DNA from: Anaerolineae bacterium
Lineage (GTDB): Bacteria > Chloroflexota > Anaerolineae > Promineifilales > Promineifilaceae
Reading direction: 5' to 3'
Length of the DNA stretch: 64,000 nt
Assembly: GCA_023382655.1 (NCBI GenBank)
Contig: JAHDWK010000002.1
Span: 310,001 to 374,000 of the forward strand
Positions within the stretch are counted from its first letter, which is position 1. Each line of letters begins with the position of its first letter. The notes beneath the pieces were generated by a model, which was given only the letters and a program-made list of their open reading frames with translations, did not search any database and had not been told where the DNA came from. Shown here piece after piece: positions 1 to 10,032 of the stretch. Both the position numbers and the translations under genes were made by a program.

Positions 1-2692
1 CATCCAGATATTTGCTTAATTCTGCCTGTGGTTCACACAAAATTTGGGCCTTTGCCTGGAACAGGGCATTGTAACTATACAGGTTAGCCATCACGCCCTC
101 ACCAATGGTTGCCTCATACCGCGAGACAAACCAATAAGGGGCGATATATTCATATTCATCTACTGCCTGTTGCACCTGCGTTGGGATGTTTTGGTCCAGG
201 TGGGCTGCCAGTTCGGGCACCATGAACATGAAATTGCGGGAAATATCCAGATGTTTTTTGTAGTAACGATAGCCGGGGCTGTTGGGGTCGCCCCAGTAGG
301 AATCTTTGGAGAAGATGTTGACGCGCATTTGCAAGAGGGTGTTCAGTTGGTTTGTTACTTGAGTGCGTAAGGCGGCGTCTGTACCCGCCATGCCGGCCAG
401 TTCTTGTAATTCGAGGAAACCAATGTAACCGGCGATCCAGGCGTTGAGTTCGTAAGGCTGTTGGCGGAAGTAATCGGTCTGGTTGCCGTTAGGTGGGGTG
501 GGGACAGGTACGACTAGCTTGTTTTTAGCCAGGTTGTAGGTGGTCAGAGCGTTGACGCCAGGTATATTTTGGGCATATTTCCACATGGCATAGAAGTTGT
601 GTTGGGGATATTGCCAGATGAACCCTGATCCAGCGCCAGCCATTGGTGGGTAGTTTCCGCCGTTGATGGGGGTGCCTACTTCTGGGGGTAGGTCCATCGC
701 TTCTCTGGCGGCGCCAGACCAGCCGGTGCGGGCGTACATTTCGTTGTCAAAGTAGGCGTTGAACTCGGTCTGTAAATAGGTGCGTACTTCTGTTTGTAAT
801 GATGGTGAGAGGTAAGGGTAAGCAATGGAGAGGGTGTACAGGGTATCGCCAGGGTTTTCAAAGTAGTTGATCACGCCTTCAATGATGAATTGGGGCATGT
901 TGTAGTAGCCGGGTCGCAGGTGACCGGCATCTACAATTTTCTGGATCTCGGTTTCCAGGCGGCTGCGTATCTGGTCATTGCTGAGGGTGACGGCCGTGTC
1001 TTGACCAGGATTGGCCATGAGTGACGGCCGTTGCCCTATTCCCCCTCCCGGCCCAAACGCGATGATGGCATTACTACGATGCACAAATAACCGCCCCTGG
1101 TAAGGGATGATAGGATTTTGATCGCCGTGATTGTGGTAGGCGGCATTAACGCTATTGGTATTGCCAGTGTACCAGCCCCGGTGCCGGGAAATAGAGCCAG
1201 GATCGGCAAACCACATCGCATCATATCCTGGGGCCAATTGTGATAAATTGTAAGACCATGCCTGTCCTGACATCGTGCCCGCATTCCGATAATTAAACCA
1301 ATCGCCAATACGATCACAGCATAGATTGCGGTAGATCATGTTCCCACCAGCCGAAATGGCCTGTGGTTCCGCCAACGCCGCAAACCCACCTGTAATACTC
1401 AAATACCGTGGTTGGTTAATGTTCCAACCCATCACGCGCCCTTTAGAATCAGAACAGCACTGATGCACATTACCAAAGTACAAAATGCCGTCTGCGCCTA
1501 CCAGCGGTGGATAACGATTGCCAGAACCCGTGCCCCAATACCCGGCTGGCAGGTATTCAGGAAAACCATCCTGATCTGAGTCAAACGTAAATTCTGACCC
1601 GTTGGACGTATTCAAAACTACGAGCATCCGCCGCCAGGGCTTGTGTTTATAAGTGCTAGACTGTGGGTTGTTTTCCAGATAGTCGGTGATACTGCCCGCA
1701 TCTACCATCGGATAGCCATTGGTCCAGCCTTGTGGCGGCAATTGTGGCACTAATGTGGTGCCTTCGGTCGCGCCAGGCAAAAAGACGTTGTCTAGCTGCA
1801 TTTCGCGGACGGTGCCGTAGGTGCTGCCCCCTGGCCCGTCCACATTATTCAGTCCAGGCACCTCGCCTTCCCGGTAGCCATGGGCTACCGAAAAGATGAC
1901 TTTGTCGCCATAAATGACCGGCCAGTAGGATTGGTATTGCATTCCCGGCAGTTTGGCCGACTGCCAGACGAGTGCGCCCGTATTAGCATTCAGGGCATAA
2001 GCGTACATGTCATTAGAGGCAAAATAGATAACCCCACTACGGTAGGCAGCCGAGAGATGAATGGGGCCACCCGTCTGATATTGCCAAAGCATTTGCCCCT
2101 GATTGGCTGTGCCGTGCGCACCAATGGCATACATTTTGCCATCGCGGTTACCGGCATAGATGACACCATTTACCACCAGCGGGTTGGTAGCATATCCGGA
2201 ACCGGCGCCATTAAAAGACCATAAGTGTTGACCCGTCAGGGCATCCAGCGCATGTAGCTTACGGTCATAACCGCCAACGTAAACGATGCCATTGACGACG
2301 GTGGGGGAATTACCTAGCGGGAGTTGGGTATCAAATCGCCAGACCGTGTCGCCGTTGGTCGGGTTGAGGGCGTATAGTCCTTTCGACGTCGAGATGTATA
2401 ACAAACCGTGTTCGGCAATGATCTGCACATTTTGGGGAATATAGGCTTCAATGGCTCGATACCATTGAACATTCACTTGACCGGTAACTTCTGTAGGCGT
2501 CCAGGAGGTACGATGGGGATTGGCAGCCACCGTTGGCCAGCTATCACCACTGGGCAGGGTGCGAATGACGATGGGTAAATGAACGGTATTGTTGCCTCCT
2601 TGCTGGGCCGAGACAATGCCGACAAAGATCAAAGCCAGTAAAAAACAAAGAAAGATAGGTTTCTTGAAAGTTTTTATTTTCACGCTATTCAT
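1..2692 (-). CDS. Secreted PQQ/BamB-like beta-propeller protein with C-terminal helical region (3' end outside window)
   Basis: An open minus-strand frame runs from an ATG at 2692-2690 to the window edge with no stop (at least 897 codons), so the C-terminus is missing. I checked the frame near 2042, 1322, 1022, 662 and the edge. A ribosome site (AGGAG) precedes the ATG. Residues 1-35 form a signal peptide ending near VSAQ, then an LPIVIR motif. Residues about 80-430 hold PQQ-propeller repeats: blades of the type LYALNPTNGDTVWRF, KLHALDALTGQHLWSF and MYAYALNANTGALVWQS. Beyond about residue 550 the chain is Trp/Tyr-rich and probably helical, which may be a separate all-alpha domain. The role is unknown. 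Such exported propellers usually act as scaffolds or ligand binders; enzyme activity cannot be claimed. Confidence 0.8.
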   Translation of the reverse strand, partial: MNSVKIKTFKKPIFLCFLLALIFVGIVSAQQGGNNTVHLPIVIRTLPSGDSWPTVAANPHRTSWTPTEVTGQVNVQWYRAIEAYIPQNVQIIAEHGLLYISTSKGLYALNPTNGDTVWRFDTQLPLGNSPTVVNGIVYVGGYDRKLHALDALTGQHLWSFNGAGSGYATNPLVVNGVIYAGNRDGKMYAIGAHGTANQGQMLWQYQTGGPIHLSAAYRSGVIYFASNDMYAYALNANTGALVWQSAKLPGMQYQSYWPVIYGDKVIFSVAHGYREGEVPGLNNVDGPGGSTYGTVREMQLDNVFLPGATEGTTLVPQLPPQGWTNGYPMVDAGSITDYLENNPQSSTYKHKPWRRMLVVLNTSNGSEFTFDSDQDGFPEYLPAGYWGTGSGNRYPPLVGADGILYFGNVHQCCSDSKGRVMGWNINQPRYLSITGGFAALAEPQAISAGGNMIYRNLCCDRIGDWFNYRNAGTMSGQAWSYNLSQLAPGYDAMWFADPGSISRHRGWYTGNTNSVNAAYHNHGDQNPIIPYQGRLFVHRSNAIIAFGPGGGIGQRPSLMANPGQDTAVTLSNDQIRSRLETEIQKIVDAGHLRPGYYNMPQFIIEGVINYFENPGDTLYTLSIAYPYLSPSLQTEVRTYLQTEFNAYFDNEMYARTGWSGAAREAMDLPPEVGTPINGGNYPPMAGAGSGFIWQYPQHNFYAMWKYAQNIPGVNALTTYNLAKNKLVVPVPTPPNGNQTDYFRQQPYELNAWIAGYIGFLELQELAGMAGTDAALRTQVTNQLNTLLQMRVNIFSKDSYWGDPNSPGYRYYKKHLDISRNFMFMVPELAAHLDQNIPTQVQQAVDEYEYIAPYWFVSRYEATIGEGVMANLYSYNALFQAKAQILCEPQAELSKYLD

Positions 2693-2926
2693 ATTCTGCT
2701 CCTATTATCACTTCATCACTAAGTCGTTTGTGGCTCCCGTGCAGTGAGCATCCTGGGGCGGGCGCCTCAGGTTGAAAACTGCAAATGGTGGGGAATGAGG
2801 GTTCTGGTAAACGGCCGTATACCACAGTGGGTTTTCTAAAGCGCGCCCATAAGTTACAGAGTTAGCAGGGGAATTTCATATAGCCCAGTAGTCATGGTAC
2901 TGACGGCCGTCAGAGGATTTGAAAGT

Positions 2927-2976
2927 TTTCCCAGGTAGACGGCCGTTGGTTTTGGCCATCGTGTCTACCTGGGAAA
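2927..2976 (-). terminator. Long stem-loop downstream of the SGNH-like gene
   Basis: Arms 2927-2940 and 2963-2976 pair perfectly over 14 bp (TTTCCCAGGTAGAC). The 22-nt loop contains an ACGGCCGT octamer edge. It begins 22 bp after the stop codon of the minus-strand gene at 2999. A T-run is weak, so it is a likely but unproven terminator. The remaining stretch 2693-2920 holds two more octamers (near 2811 and 2912) and no gene that I can support. Confidence 0.5.
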
Positions 2977-2998
2977 GTAGTTGATGCGGAGGAAATGT

Positions 2999-4264
2999 TT
3001 ATTGTTCGGGCAGGCCGTCCCAACCCGCCAGGCGAGCCATTAAGACCCAAAATGCCTTGGCTACCCGAATCTTTCCGGCAGAAACGCTGCCCAAGTGCCC
3101 GCCATCTGTTTCTGTGGTGTAATGCTGGCAAATGGCTAACAGGGCCAAACCATCATCCGGATAGTTCTCCGAGTTGTTACCGTTGTCGTAGGGAATGCCA
3201 TCCCGATTATCATAACAAGGATTGCCATCTGGATCGTGGGAGAGAATGGCGGCCACATCAAAAAGTGGCTTGTCGTTGGCAATGGCGTATTGGCGCATCT
3301 GGTCATTGAACGTATCGGAGACTTCCGAACCGATACCGCGCGCCAGACTGGTCGTCCAGTAGATAACAATTTTGTCCGGGTATTGGGCTTCAAATGCTTC
3401 CTGGTCAAAGACATCATAGTTGTCGGAGTTGTCCCAGAAGTAACCCTCTGACTCGTTGGCGATAGTGGAATCATCGCCGACTTCCAGATAGCTAAATTGG
3501 AAGGAGACCACATCGTATTGGTTCATAACGGGTGTAACCATTTCCATGAAACAACGCACTTTGTCCGGCCATTCATTACAATTTCTTGTTTCATCCCAAA
3601 ATAGAAAGCCCCAGTTGCTGCGGTCATAGCCACCGGGTCGGTGCCAGCTGACCACATCTGGGTCTACGGAAAATTCAGGGACTACATGTTCGTAACGGGA
3701 GCAATGGTTGGGGGCTTCCTCGTGCGAGGAGAAGCTTAAACAAAACAGACCATCGTCTATATTGGCGCCTACGGACCGGTCAATGTAGAGCATCGTGAGA
3801 TTGGCGGCTGCACTAATGTACTCCTCGGGAATATGATCAAAGAGGGCGACGGAATGATGGTCAACTATGATAGCATCGCCCGGTGGTTGAGGAGTGGCGG
3901 TGGCGGTGGCAGTGGCAGTAGCAGTCGGTGTAGTGGTGGCTGTTGAGGTTGAGGGAGAGGTAGATATGGGTGTGTGTGTGGCTGTCGGTGTGTGTGTGGG
4001 CGTTGATGTAGTGGAAGGGGTAGAAGTTGCCTCGCCGGTAGCTGTCGGCTCGCCGGTAGGGGAGAGGGTAGCGGTGGCGGTGGGGGTGTCGGTGGGCACG
4101 GCCGTTTCTGTTGGCGCCGTATGTGACAAAACAATAGGTAAATACCCATTTTCTGGTTCGTCCGCAGCCAACCGGGTTATTCTGGTTATATTAGCCAGCA
4201 AGATGATGATGCAAGCAAGTAGAAGACTGGCGGCCGCCAGCATTTTAATTCTTTTGTTCTTCAT
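2999..4264 (-). CDS. Exported protein with Thr/Pro linker and SGNH-hydrolase-like domain
   Basis: This 421-residue protein starts at an ATG preceded by GAGGA. Residues about 8-27 form a signal peptide or anchor, followed by a YLPIVLS motif. Residues about 50-125 are a mucin-like Thr/Pro/Ser linker ([15 protein letters not shown]). The C-terminal domain resembles SGNH/GDSL-like proteins: [15 protein letters not shown] near its start, [12 protein letters not shown] in the middle, a [13 protein letters not shown] segment, and a late [13 protein letters not shown] block where the Asp/His pair of such enzymes usually lies. A nucleophilic Ser in a GDS motif is not evident, so catalysis is uncertain. 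It probably acts outside the cell. It diverges from the surface-protein pair starting at 4824. Confidence 0.7.
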   Translation of the reverse strand: MKNKRIKMLAAASLLLACIIILLANITRITRLAADEPENGYLPIVLSHTAPTETAVPTDTPTATATLSPTGEPTATGEATSTPSTTSTPTHTPTATHTPISTSPSTSTATTTPTATATATATATPQPPGDAIIVDHHSVALFDHIPEEYISAAANLTMLYIDRSVGANIDDGLFCLSFSSHEEAPNHCSRYEHVVPEFSVDPDVVSWHRPGGYDRSNWGFLFWDETRNCNEWPDKVRCFMEMVTPVMNQYDVVSFQFSYLEVGDDSTIANESEGYFWDNSDNYDVFDQEAFEAQYPDKIVIYWTTSLARGIGSEVSDTFNDQMRQYAIANDKPLFDVAAILSHDPDGNPCYDNRDGIPYDNGNNSENYPDDGLALLAICQHYTTETDGGHLGSVSAGKIRVAKAFWVLMARLAGWDGLPEQ

Positions 4265-4540
4265 TTGTTTTCCTCACTTCTCTTATTTGTAAAAGTGCCG
4301 GGAGAGTTCCCTGACAACGATGAAAAATCGGCATAACTATACTTTCATTGACGCAACCTTGTCATGCAAGGCGCAGAAACGCTAAGATAGAGCTTATACT
4401 GGCTTAAACTGGTATCTTGTCTCCAGACAGGACGGTCAAAATAGGCTATAAACGATAAAAGTGAACACCATATTGAGGTGATCGCCTGCATTTTTACAAC
4501 CAGAGGGGGTCAGGTATGGTAAGTGTTCAGTCCCTCTGGA

Positions 4541-4601
4541 GACCTGACAGGTTTTTAACCTGCGAAGTTTCAAGTTGAACTGGTAAAAAACCTGTCAGGT
4601 C
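4541..4601. repeat. Dispersed inverted repeat, ACCTGACAGGTTTTT family, copy 1
   Basis: Arms 4541-4556 and 4586-4601 are perfect 16-bp complements (GACCTGACAGGTTTTT) around a 29-nt loop. The same arms recur at 35076-35108 and 40338-40397. The stretch 4265-4540 upstream is AT-rich with no supported gene and probably holds the divergent promoters of the flanking genes. Confidence 0.8.
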
Positions 4602-4617
4602 TGAACGGTTACCAGGT

Positions 4618-4731
4618 ATGACCTTATTGTTAAGTACAATCTTAATTTTGCTATGTTTCCCTACTATCGCGTCAGCCTGTTCGTCTTCCTCTGTGGAAAA
4701 GCAGGCCGCTGATGGGAGTCAACTTCAATAA
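4618..4731 (+). CDS. Possible 37-residue lipoprotein
   Basis: An ATG at 4618 opens 37 codons ending in TAA at 4729-4731. The product is nearly all lipoprotein signal: a hydrophobic run LLLSTILILLCF, a lipobox-like ASAC, then SSSSVEKQAADGSQ. There is no Lys or Arg before the hydrophobic core and the ribosome site is weak (AGGT), which argues against it. It could be a small toxin- or lysis-like lipoprotein, the remnant of a longer gene, or chance. It lies 92 bp before the preferred start of the BNR protein. Confidence 0.3.
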   Translation: MTLLLSTILILLCFPTIASACSSSSVEKQAADGSQLQ

Positions 4732-4823
4732 GTCAGTGGGACAGGTTGGGCACAGATCGTTCACGAATATTTATATTATCCTTTTCCCAGTTAGTTAGTC
4801 CGAAGGTGAAAACCGGGATTTGT

Positions 4824-7499
4824 ATGCGTCAGAGAATAGCGTTAATTGTCAGTGGATGGTGGGTGTTGGCCGGGTTGTCCGGTTTAGTGACGCTCACACA
4901 GGCACAAACCCAAACATCAGAATGGGCAGAACCGGTCAACCTTTCCCAGTCAGGGGCCACCGCCGACCCATTTATGATCATAGATGCCCGTGGCGACTTT
5001 CATGTTTTCTGGCAAGATACGTATGCGGATGTTTTCATGTATAGCCAGGGGCGGGAAAGCACCTGGACGCCAGCAATTAGCGTCACTTTGCCGTTTACGG
5101 GGGTTACACCCTTGCTGCTGGCTGACGAGAACGGCCGTGCCCATGCCTTCTGGTTTGATTCTGAAGAGGAATTTTTGCTTTACAGTAATGCGCCTATCAC
5201 CGGTCTGGTCACGCTGGATAACTGGGGGCCAGTACAAACTCTGGCAGAGACAGCCGCAGACCTGGATGTGACCATAGATGCTACCGGACGATTGCACCTC
5301 CTCTATCTATGGGCCGGTGACACGGCTGAGATGCCAGCCGGTATTTATTACCGGCAAACGACAGATAGTGGGCAAAACTGGTCACTGGCGCAGCCTATTT
5401 ACCAATCCCCTTATTTGCGGGGGCTGGCGCGTGAAGATGCCAATGTAGAGTTGACAACTACCACCAGCGGCGGTCGTTCCTGGGTGTTTGCGGCCTGGGA
5501 CAATCGTTCCCGCAAGCAAGTGTTTCTGTCTCGTTCTGGTAATGGTGGCCTCACTTGGGAAGAGCCGCTGGAAGTGGCCGGGCCGGAATCTGGCTCCAGC
5601 GTTGTTCTGCCTTTTGACCTCAAAGTAGGCGTTAAAGATAACAATCTGATTTTACTTTGGAGTAACGGGCAGGCAGGCGCCAGTTGTCGCCAGTTCTGGC
5701 AATCCTCAGACGATCTGGGCCAGACGTGGGGCGAGCGGCAGCCGATGGTTGAGCTATTACCAGGGTTAGGTACTTGTGTCAGAGATAGTCAGTTTATGGT
5801 TGACACAGATACCGTTTTTTTGCTAAGTACCATTGAGGGTCAGGTTTATTTGTGGGCCTGGGATGGCAGCCGTTGGAGCGATCCGCAACTACAAACACTG
5901 CTGACGAGTTTTGATAATCAGGAAACGCGCAATAGTGTGTCGTTTCAATGCCGCCAGACGGCCGTGACCCCAGATGACCGTCTGGCTGTGGTTGGCTGTG
6001 ATAGCCGCGTAGGCAGTTTTAATGATGGCGACATCTGGTTGTTGAGCCGCTCATTAGGCTCTGTGGCGGCCTGGTTTCCTCCCCTCACCGACTGGTCGCC
6101 GGTGGTGGCCGTTAGCAGTGGCCCAGACCCTTATTACACCGAAACAGTGGTGGATGATGACGCCGGGAATTTTCTGGCTTTTTGGGTAACCGCCGATGCG
6201 ACCGGCGCGGCCACCCGACAAATCTATGTTTCGCGTCTGGCCGAGGGTCGCTGGTCATTGCCTGAACAAATTATCAACTCCCCAGAGCCGATGGTGGGGG
6301 CGCTCACGGCCGTTGTCGGACCAGCTGGTGCGCTATATCTCAGTTGGGGTGGTGACTCCGGCCAGCTCTACCTGGTACGCAACACAGTGGCTGAAGCCCA
6401 CATTGCCTCGACCTGGACAACGCCAATGGCACTGACGGCCGTTGCTGGCGTCGCCAGCTTTCCCACATTGGTACTGGATGAGGCGGATGTTTTATACCTG
6501 GTGTATACCACTGCCGTGAATGAAGGGCGTGGGGTCTATTTGTTGCGTTCCACGGATAACGGCCGTACCTGGGGTGAACCAATCATGATTTTTGATGGCG
6601 CAGCAGCCGGATGGGAAGTGGTGGGGCCGGCAAGTCTGGCGGTTACGGGTGAAGGACAATTGCATCTGCTGTTGGCGCAGCAATCCCTGCTGGGTGGTAA
6701 TGGCCCACAGACACAGGCACTTCATTACACCCGCTCTGAAGATGGCGGACAGACTTTTACGCCTACCACGCTGGTAGCTGAAGGGGCGTTCATCTGGAGC
6801 GCCCTGGCGACCACCGACACGCAAACCGTGCATCAACTATGGCAGGCGTGGAATGATACAGAAGTTGGTTTGCAGCACAGCTATTCGGTGGATGGTGGGC
6901 AAACGTGGAGCCGCGCCCTGACGGTAGATTCCATTGCCGGGCCTGTGACCCTGACGGACGATAATGCCGGGCAACTATTTTTGCTCAATTTGTCTGACAC
7001 GGCCGTTAACGAATGGCACTGGAAAAATAACAATTGGGTGCCCCAGGCAGGTTTTGACGTGGATCAACTAGAATCGATGGCTGCCGCCAGGCGGCAGATT
7101 TCTGCCTCTGTCATGCCGGAAGGCTGGCTGGTCTCGCTCTTTACCGCCCAAATCCAGGATGGGGAAAGTGGGGAAACACAGTTTGGCCTGCACGCGGCGG
7201 CCCGGGCTATCACCGAGTCTGTCTCCATCAGTGTGGTGGCCACGCCGCTTGTCAGTGTCACCGTTACACCGATGGCCACGGCGGCCGTAAGTCAAGCGCA
7301 AACGCCAGAACCAGCGGCCACCCCATTATCCGGCCCAGAGGCCACGGCCGTATCCCCCACTCCCGTTATCCCCACCGATAATGGCAACCCGCCAACAAGC
7401 CCTGTTTCCGGTTTGTTACTTGGTCTTATCCCTTTGCTATTGTTAATCCTCATCATATTTGTGATAGGTCTGTACACCGTGCGTTTGCGGCGGCGCTAA
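4824..7499 (+). CDS. Membrane-anchored BNR/Asp-box beta-propeller protein
   Basis: I prefer the ATG at 4824 to the in-frame ATG at 4746, because it puts a normal signal peptide (MRQRIALIVSGWW..., cleavage after TQAQ) at the start. The product is 891 residues. Asp-box motifs of the SxDxGxTW type occur near residues 179 (TTDSGQNW), 237 (SGNGGLTW), 293, 575 (STDNGRTW), 637 (SEDGGQTF) and 687 (SVDGGQTW), as in sialidase-fold propellers. A Thr/Pro-rich stalk follows, then one transmembrane helix near 862-885 and a basic tail VRLRRR, so the propeller is displayed outside the membrane. Sialidase catalytic residues (Arg triad, Tyr) were not recognised, so glycan binding is as likely as hydrolysis. 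It is a tandem paralogue of the gene at 7555. Confidence 0.85.
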   Translation: MRQRIALIVSGWWVLAGLSGLVTLTQAQTQTSEWAEPVNLSQSGATADPFMIIDARGDFHVFWQDTYADVFMYSQGRESTWTPAISVTLPFTGVTPLLLADENGRAHAFWFDSEEEFLLYSNAPITGLVTLDNWGPVQTLAETAADLDVTIDATGRLHLLYLWAGDTAEMPAGIYYRQTTDSGQNWSLAQPIYQSPYLRGLAREDANVELTTTTSGGRSWVFAAWDNRSRKQVFLSRSGNGGLTWEEPLEVAGPESGSSVVLPFDLKVGVKDNNLILLWSNGQAGASCRQFWQSSDDLGQTWGERQPMVELLPGLGTCVRDSQFMVDTDTVFLLSTIEGQVYLWAWDGSRWSDPQLQTLLTSFDNQETRNSVSFQCRQTAVTPDDRLAVVGCDSRVGSFNDGDIWLLSRSLGSVAAWFPPLTDWSPVVAVSSGPDPYYTETVVDDDAGNFLAFWVTADATGAATRQIYVSRLAEGRWSLPEQIINSPEPMVGALTAVVGPAGALYLSWGGDSGQLYLVRNTVAEAHIASTWTTPMALTAVAGVASFPTLVLDEADVLYLVYTTAVNEGRGVYLLRSTDNGRTWGEPIMIFDGAAAGWEVVGPASLAVTGEGQLHLLLAQQSLLGGNGPQTQALHYTRSEDGGQTFTPTTLVAEGAFIWSALATTDTQTVHQLWQAWNDTEVGLQHSYSVDGGQTWSRALTVDSIAGPVTLTDDNAGQLFLLNLSDTAVNEWHWKNNNWVPQAGFDVDQLESMAAARRQISASVMPEGWLVSLFTAQIQDGESGETQFGLHAAARAITESVSISVVATPLVSVTVTPMATAAVSQAQTPEPAATPLSGPEATAVSPTPVIPTDNGNPPTSPVSGLLLGLIPLLLLILIIFVIGLYTVRLRRR

Positions 7500-7554
7500 A
7501 TTGCGCCCTCCTTTCCGCCCGTTATAATTGGCGATTTCAGGGCAAATAAAGTAG

Positions 7555-9114
7555 ATGAAGATACGAAAAACCCAAAAACTTAAGGCTTTGTTATGGGCTA
7601 CCCTGGTTTATACTATTTGTTTCATCAGCGTTGCCAACCCGGTCTTAGCCCAGGAAAAACCGGGTGATGTAGTCAACTGTGGTCAGGCAGTCAACTTTTC
7701 CAAATCGCCTGACTATAGCTCTGTTGACCCGCTCTTATTATCTGACCCTTCTGGTCTAGTTCATCTATTTTGGGCCGAACGGATTACCGGTTCCCCGGAT
7801 GCCGCGACGAATGCACCAGACGCCGTGATGTACTCCGTCTGGAATGGTGAAACTTGGTCTTTGCCTGTTGATCTTTTCCTCTCGCCCAGGGAGTTTTTTA
7901 ACAGGCGCATCAATGCTTTGCGTGGCGTGGTAGATGATGATGGCAATCTGCACCTTACGTGGATAGGGCCGGACAACACGTTCTTTTATAGTTCGGCCCA
8001 TGCCAGCCGCGCCAGTCAGTCCACAGCCTGGCGAATGCCCACATACATTGCCCTTGATCAATCGGGTTCGCAATATTCGGCCGATATTAATTTCATGTCA
8101 CCGGGTACACTGCATATTGTGTACGGCCGTTTACCCGAAGAAGGCGGCAACCATGTCGTTGCCCACATTCGCTCCACCGATGGTGGCCTCACCTGGTCAG
8201 CCCCGCAGGGCATTTACACCGTGCCCTACGTAGACCGGGGGGTCAGCAACCTGCGCGTCTGGACAAATCCGCCGGACAAGGTATATGCCACCTGGACGGA
8301 ATGGGACACCAGCGGTAATGGCCAGGCTATCTTTTTTGCCCGTTCGCTGGACAATGGCCTCACCTGGGAAAAGCCCATCATGCTGGCCGAACGGCAGGGC
8401 AACGAATATGAACGGGACTGGGTAACGCTGGCGGTATTGGGTGAAGATGAACTGGTTGCTTTTTGGGAGGGTGGCTTCCGGGCTTACCGCCAGGCGCAGT
8501 ATTCGGCGGATGGGGGCGCTACCTGGAGCCGGCCCATTGACACCCTGGATTGGTTAATTGCCGATAACGGTTTTGCCGAGTTTGTGCGGGACGGTGCGGG
8601 CCGGCTGCATTTGTTCGTTTTCCAGCGCATCCGCGAGGGTAACGGCGACCGAAACCCGTTTGGGGAAGAAAGCAACGGCCTGTGGCATACCGTTTGGGAA
8701 GGCGAAACCCAATGGCGACAGCCACAAATGGTTGGTTTGCCCAATCCTGGCAACTTTGTGACGGTGGCTATTCGTGGCGGTAATGAGCTTTTTGCCGCCT
8801 GGTTTAGTTATGCTGATCTGGAATTAGCCATTATCCAGTGTGAGCTAAAAGATACACCGGCCATTCCTCCACAACCGTGGGCACAAATTCCACCCTTACC
8901 ATCAATCGCCACCGAAGCGGCTACGGCCGTGCCCCCTTCCCCCGCCCCCACTGCCAGCCCCGAACCTACGCCGGCTGGTGCATCTTTTACATTTCCATCA
9001 ACGGGAGCTTCCGCCTCTAATCCCGGCAATCTTATCTTGTACGGTACACTGCCGGCCCTATTTGTGATTGTGATGGTCACGGCCGTGGGCTGGCTGCGCC
9101 GCCGTAACGCATAA
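7555..9114 (+). CDS. Membrane-anchored BNR/Asp-box beta-propeller protein, second copy
   Basis: The protein has 519 residues: a signal peptide (cleavage after VLAQ, residue about 33), an Asp-box propeller with STDGGLTW near 206, SLDNGLTW near 263 and SADGGATW near 316, a Pro/Thr stalk, and a C-terminal helix LFVIVMVTAVGWLRRR. It opens like its upstream neighbour (VNLSQS versus VNFSKS, then a DP-L-L-SD block) but is much shorter, which suggests a duplication with loss or gain of blades. Only 55 bp separate the two, so they are probably co-transcribed. A role in binding or sensing the glycan made by the following genes is inference. Confidence 0.85.
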   Translation: MKIRKTQKLKALLWATLVYTICFISVANPVLAQEKPGDVVNCGQAVNFSKSPDYSSVDPLLLSDPSGLVHLFWAERITGSPDAATNAPDAVMYSVWNGETWSLPVDLFLSPREFFNRRINALRGVVDDDGNLHLTWIGPDNTFFYSSAHASRASQSTAWRMPTYIALDQSGSQYSADINFMSPGTLHIVYGRLPEEGGNHVVAHIRSTDGGLTWSAPQGIYTVPYVDRGVSNLRVWTNPPDKVYATWTEWDTSGNGQAIFFARSLDNGLTWEKPIMLAERQGNEYERDWVTLAVLGEDELVAFWEGGFRAYRQAQYSADGGATWSRPIDTLDWLIADNGFAEFVRDGAGRLHLFVFQRIREGNGDRNPFGEESNGLWHTVWEGETQWRQPQMVGLPNPGNFVTVAIRGGNELFAAWFSYADLELAIIQCELKDTPAIPPQPWAQIPPLPSIATEAATAVPPSPAPTASPEPTPAGASFTFPSTGASASNPGNLILYGTLPALFVIVMVTAVGWLRRRNA

Positions 9115-9183
9115 CGTATCGTCTGAACGGAACAGGCTGGCACTACGCTTCTCTGGCAACTATCTCTGAAGGAGTTTTTCACT

Positions 9184-10032
9184 ATGTCTTCTACCACTAT
9201 GCAGTCAGAACAGCAGCATACGATGGTCATTGAACAGGCACGCGGTTGGTCGGCGTTGGGGCTGCGTGACTTATGGGAATACCGCGAACTGCTCTATTAC
9301 CTGGGCTGGCGCGAGTTACAAGGTGCCTATCGCCAGACAGCTCTCGGTTTCTCCTGGGTCTTTCTGCGCCCCATCATCAGTGTGCTTTTGCTCACTCTTG
9401 TCTTTAACTATATCGTCCAGATACCATCTGATAACGTGCCGTATCCCCTGTTTGTATTGGCGGCGTTGATACCCTGGAACTTCTTTACTAACGCCGTTAC
9501 GCGCTCCTCGCGCAGCCTGGTAGACAATATGCGTGTCATTTCCAAAGTCTATTTCCCGCGCATGATTATTCCTGTTGCGGGAACCGCCTCTGGTATTGTG
9601 GATTATGTGGCTTCTTTGTTGATCTTCCTGGTGGTTTTTGTCTTTTACCGGATGCCGCTGCGTGTAGAGATGCTGCTGGTGCCGGTGTTTACATTCGTCG
9701 CTTTTGCCTTTGCCCTGGCGGTGGGTTTGTGGCTGGCCACGCTCTCCGTGAAGTACCGGGATGTTTCCTTCGCCGTTACTTTCTTGCTCCAGGCGATGAT
9801 GTATTTGTCAGCCGTCATTTACCCGGTGAGCATGATACCGGAACCTTTACAACCCCTTTTCTTGTTAAACCCGATGACGGGGGTCATTCAAGGGATGCGC
9901 TGGTCATTGTTAGGTAGTGGCGATCCCCCGAATGTGATATTTGTCTTTTCCTCATTACTGGTCTTAGTGTTGTTGATTTCCGGCGCTTTTGTTTTCCGGC
10001 GCACGGAACGAACAGTGGTGGATATACTGTGA
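9184..10032 (+). CDS. wzm: ABC-2 type polysaccharide exporter permease (Wzm-like)
   Basis: This 282-residue protein has six predicted membrane helices and the pattern of O-antigen/teichoic acid export permeases: a cytoplasmic N-terminus with LWEYRELLYYLGWRELQ and GFSWVFLRPI, then LFVLAALIPWNFF, the loop VKYRDVSF, and a C-terminal EPLQPLFLLNPMTG segment. AAGGAGT lies upstream with good spacing. It overlaps the start of the ATPase gene by 4 bp (GTGA), so the two are translationally coupled and form one inner-membrane transporter that moves a lipid-linked polysaccharide outward. Confidence 0.93.
   Translation: MSSTTMQSEQQHTMVIEQARGWSALGLRDLWEYRELLYYLGWRELQGAYRQTALGFSWVFLRPIISVLLLTLVFNYIVQIPSDNVPYPLFVLAALIPWNFFTNAVTRSSRSLVDNMRVISKVYFPRMIIPVAGTASGIVDYVASLLIFLVVFVFYRMPLRVEMLLVPVFTFVAFAFALAVGLWLATLSVKYRDVSFAVTFLLQAMMYLSAVIYPVSMIPEPLQPLFLLNPMTGVIQGMRWSLLGSGDPPNVIFVFSSLLVLVLLISGAFVFRRTERTVVDIL

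Noticed and set aside
1036..1317. Short frames inside the first 2.7 kb as separate genes
   Set aside because: The whole stretch is one continuous minus-strand frame open at the window edge; the short frames are shadows.
3894..4292. Plus-strand Val/Gly-rich frame
   Set aside because: It is the antisense reading of the Thr/Pro linker repeat in the gene at 2999-4264.
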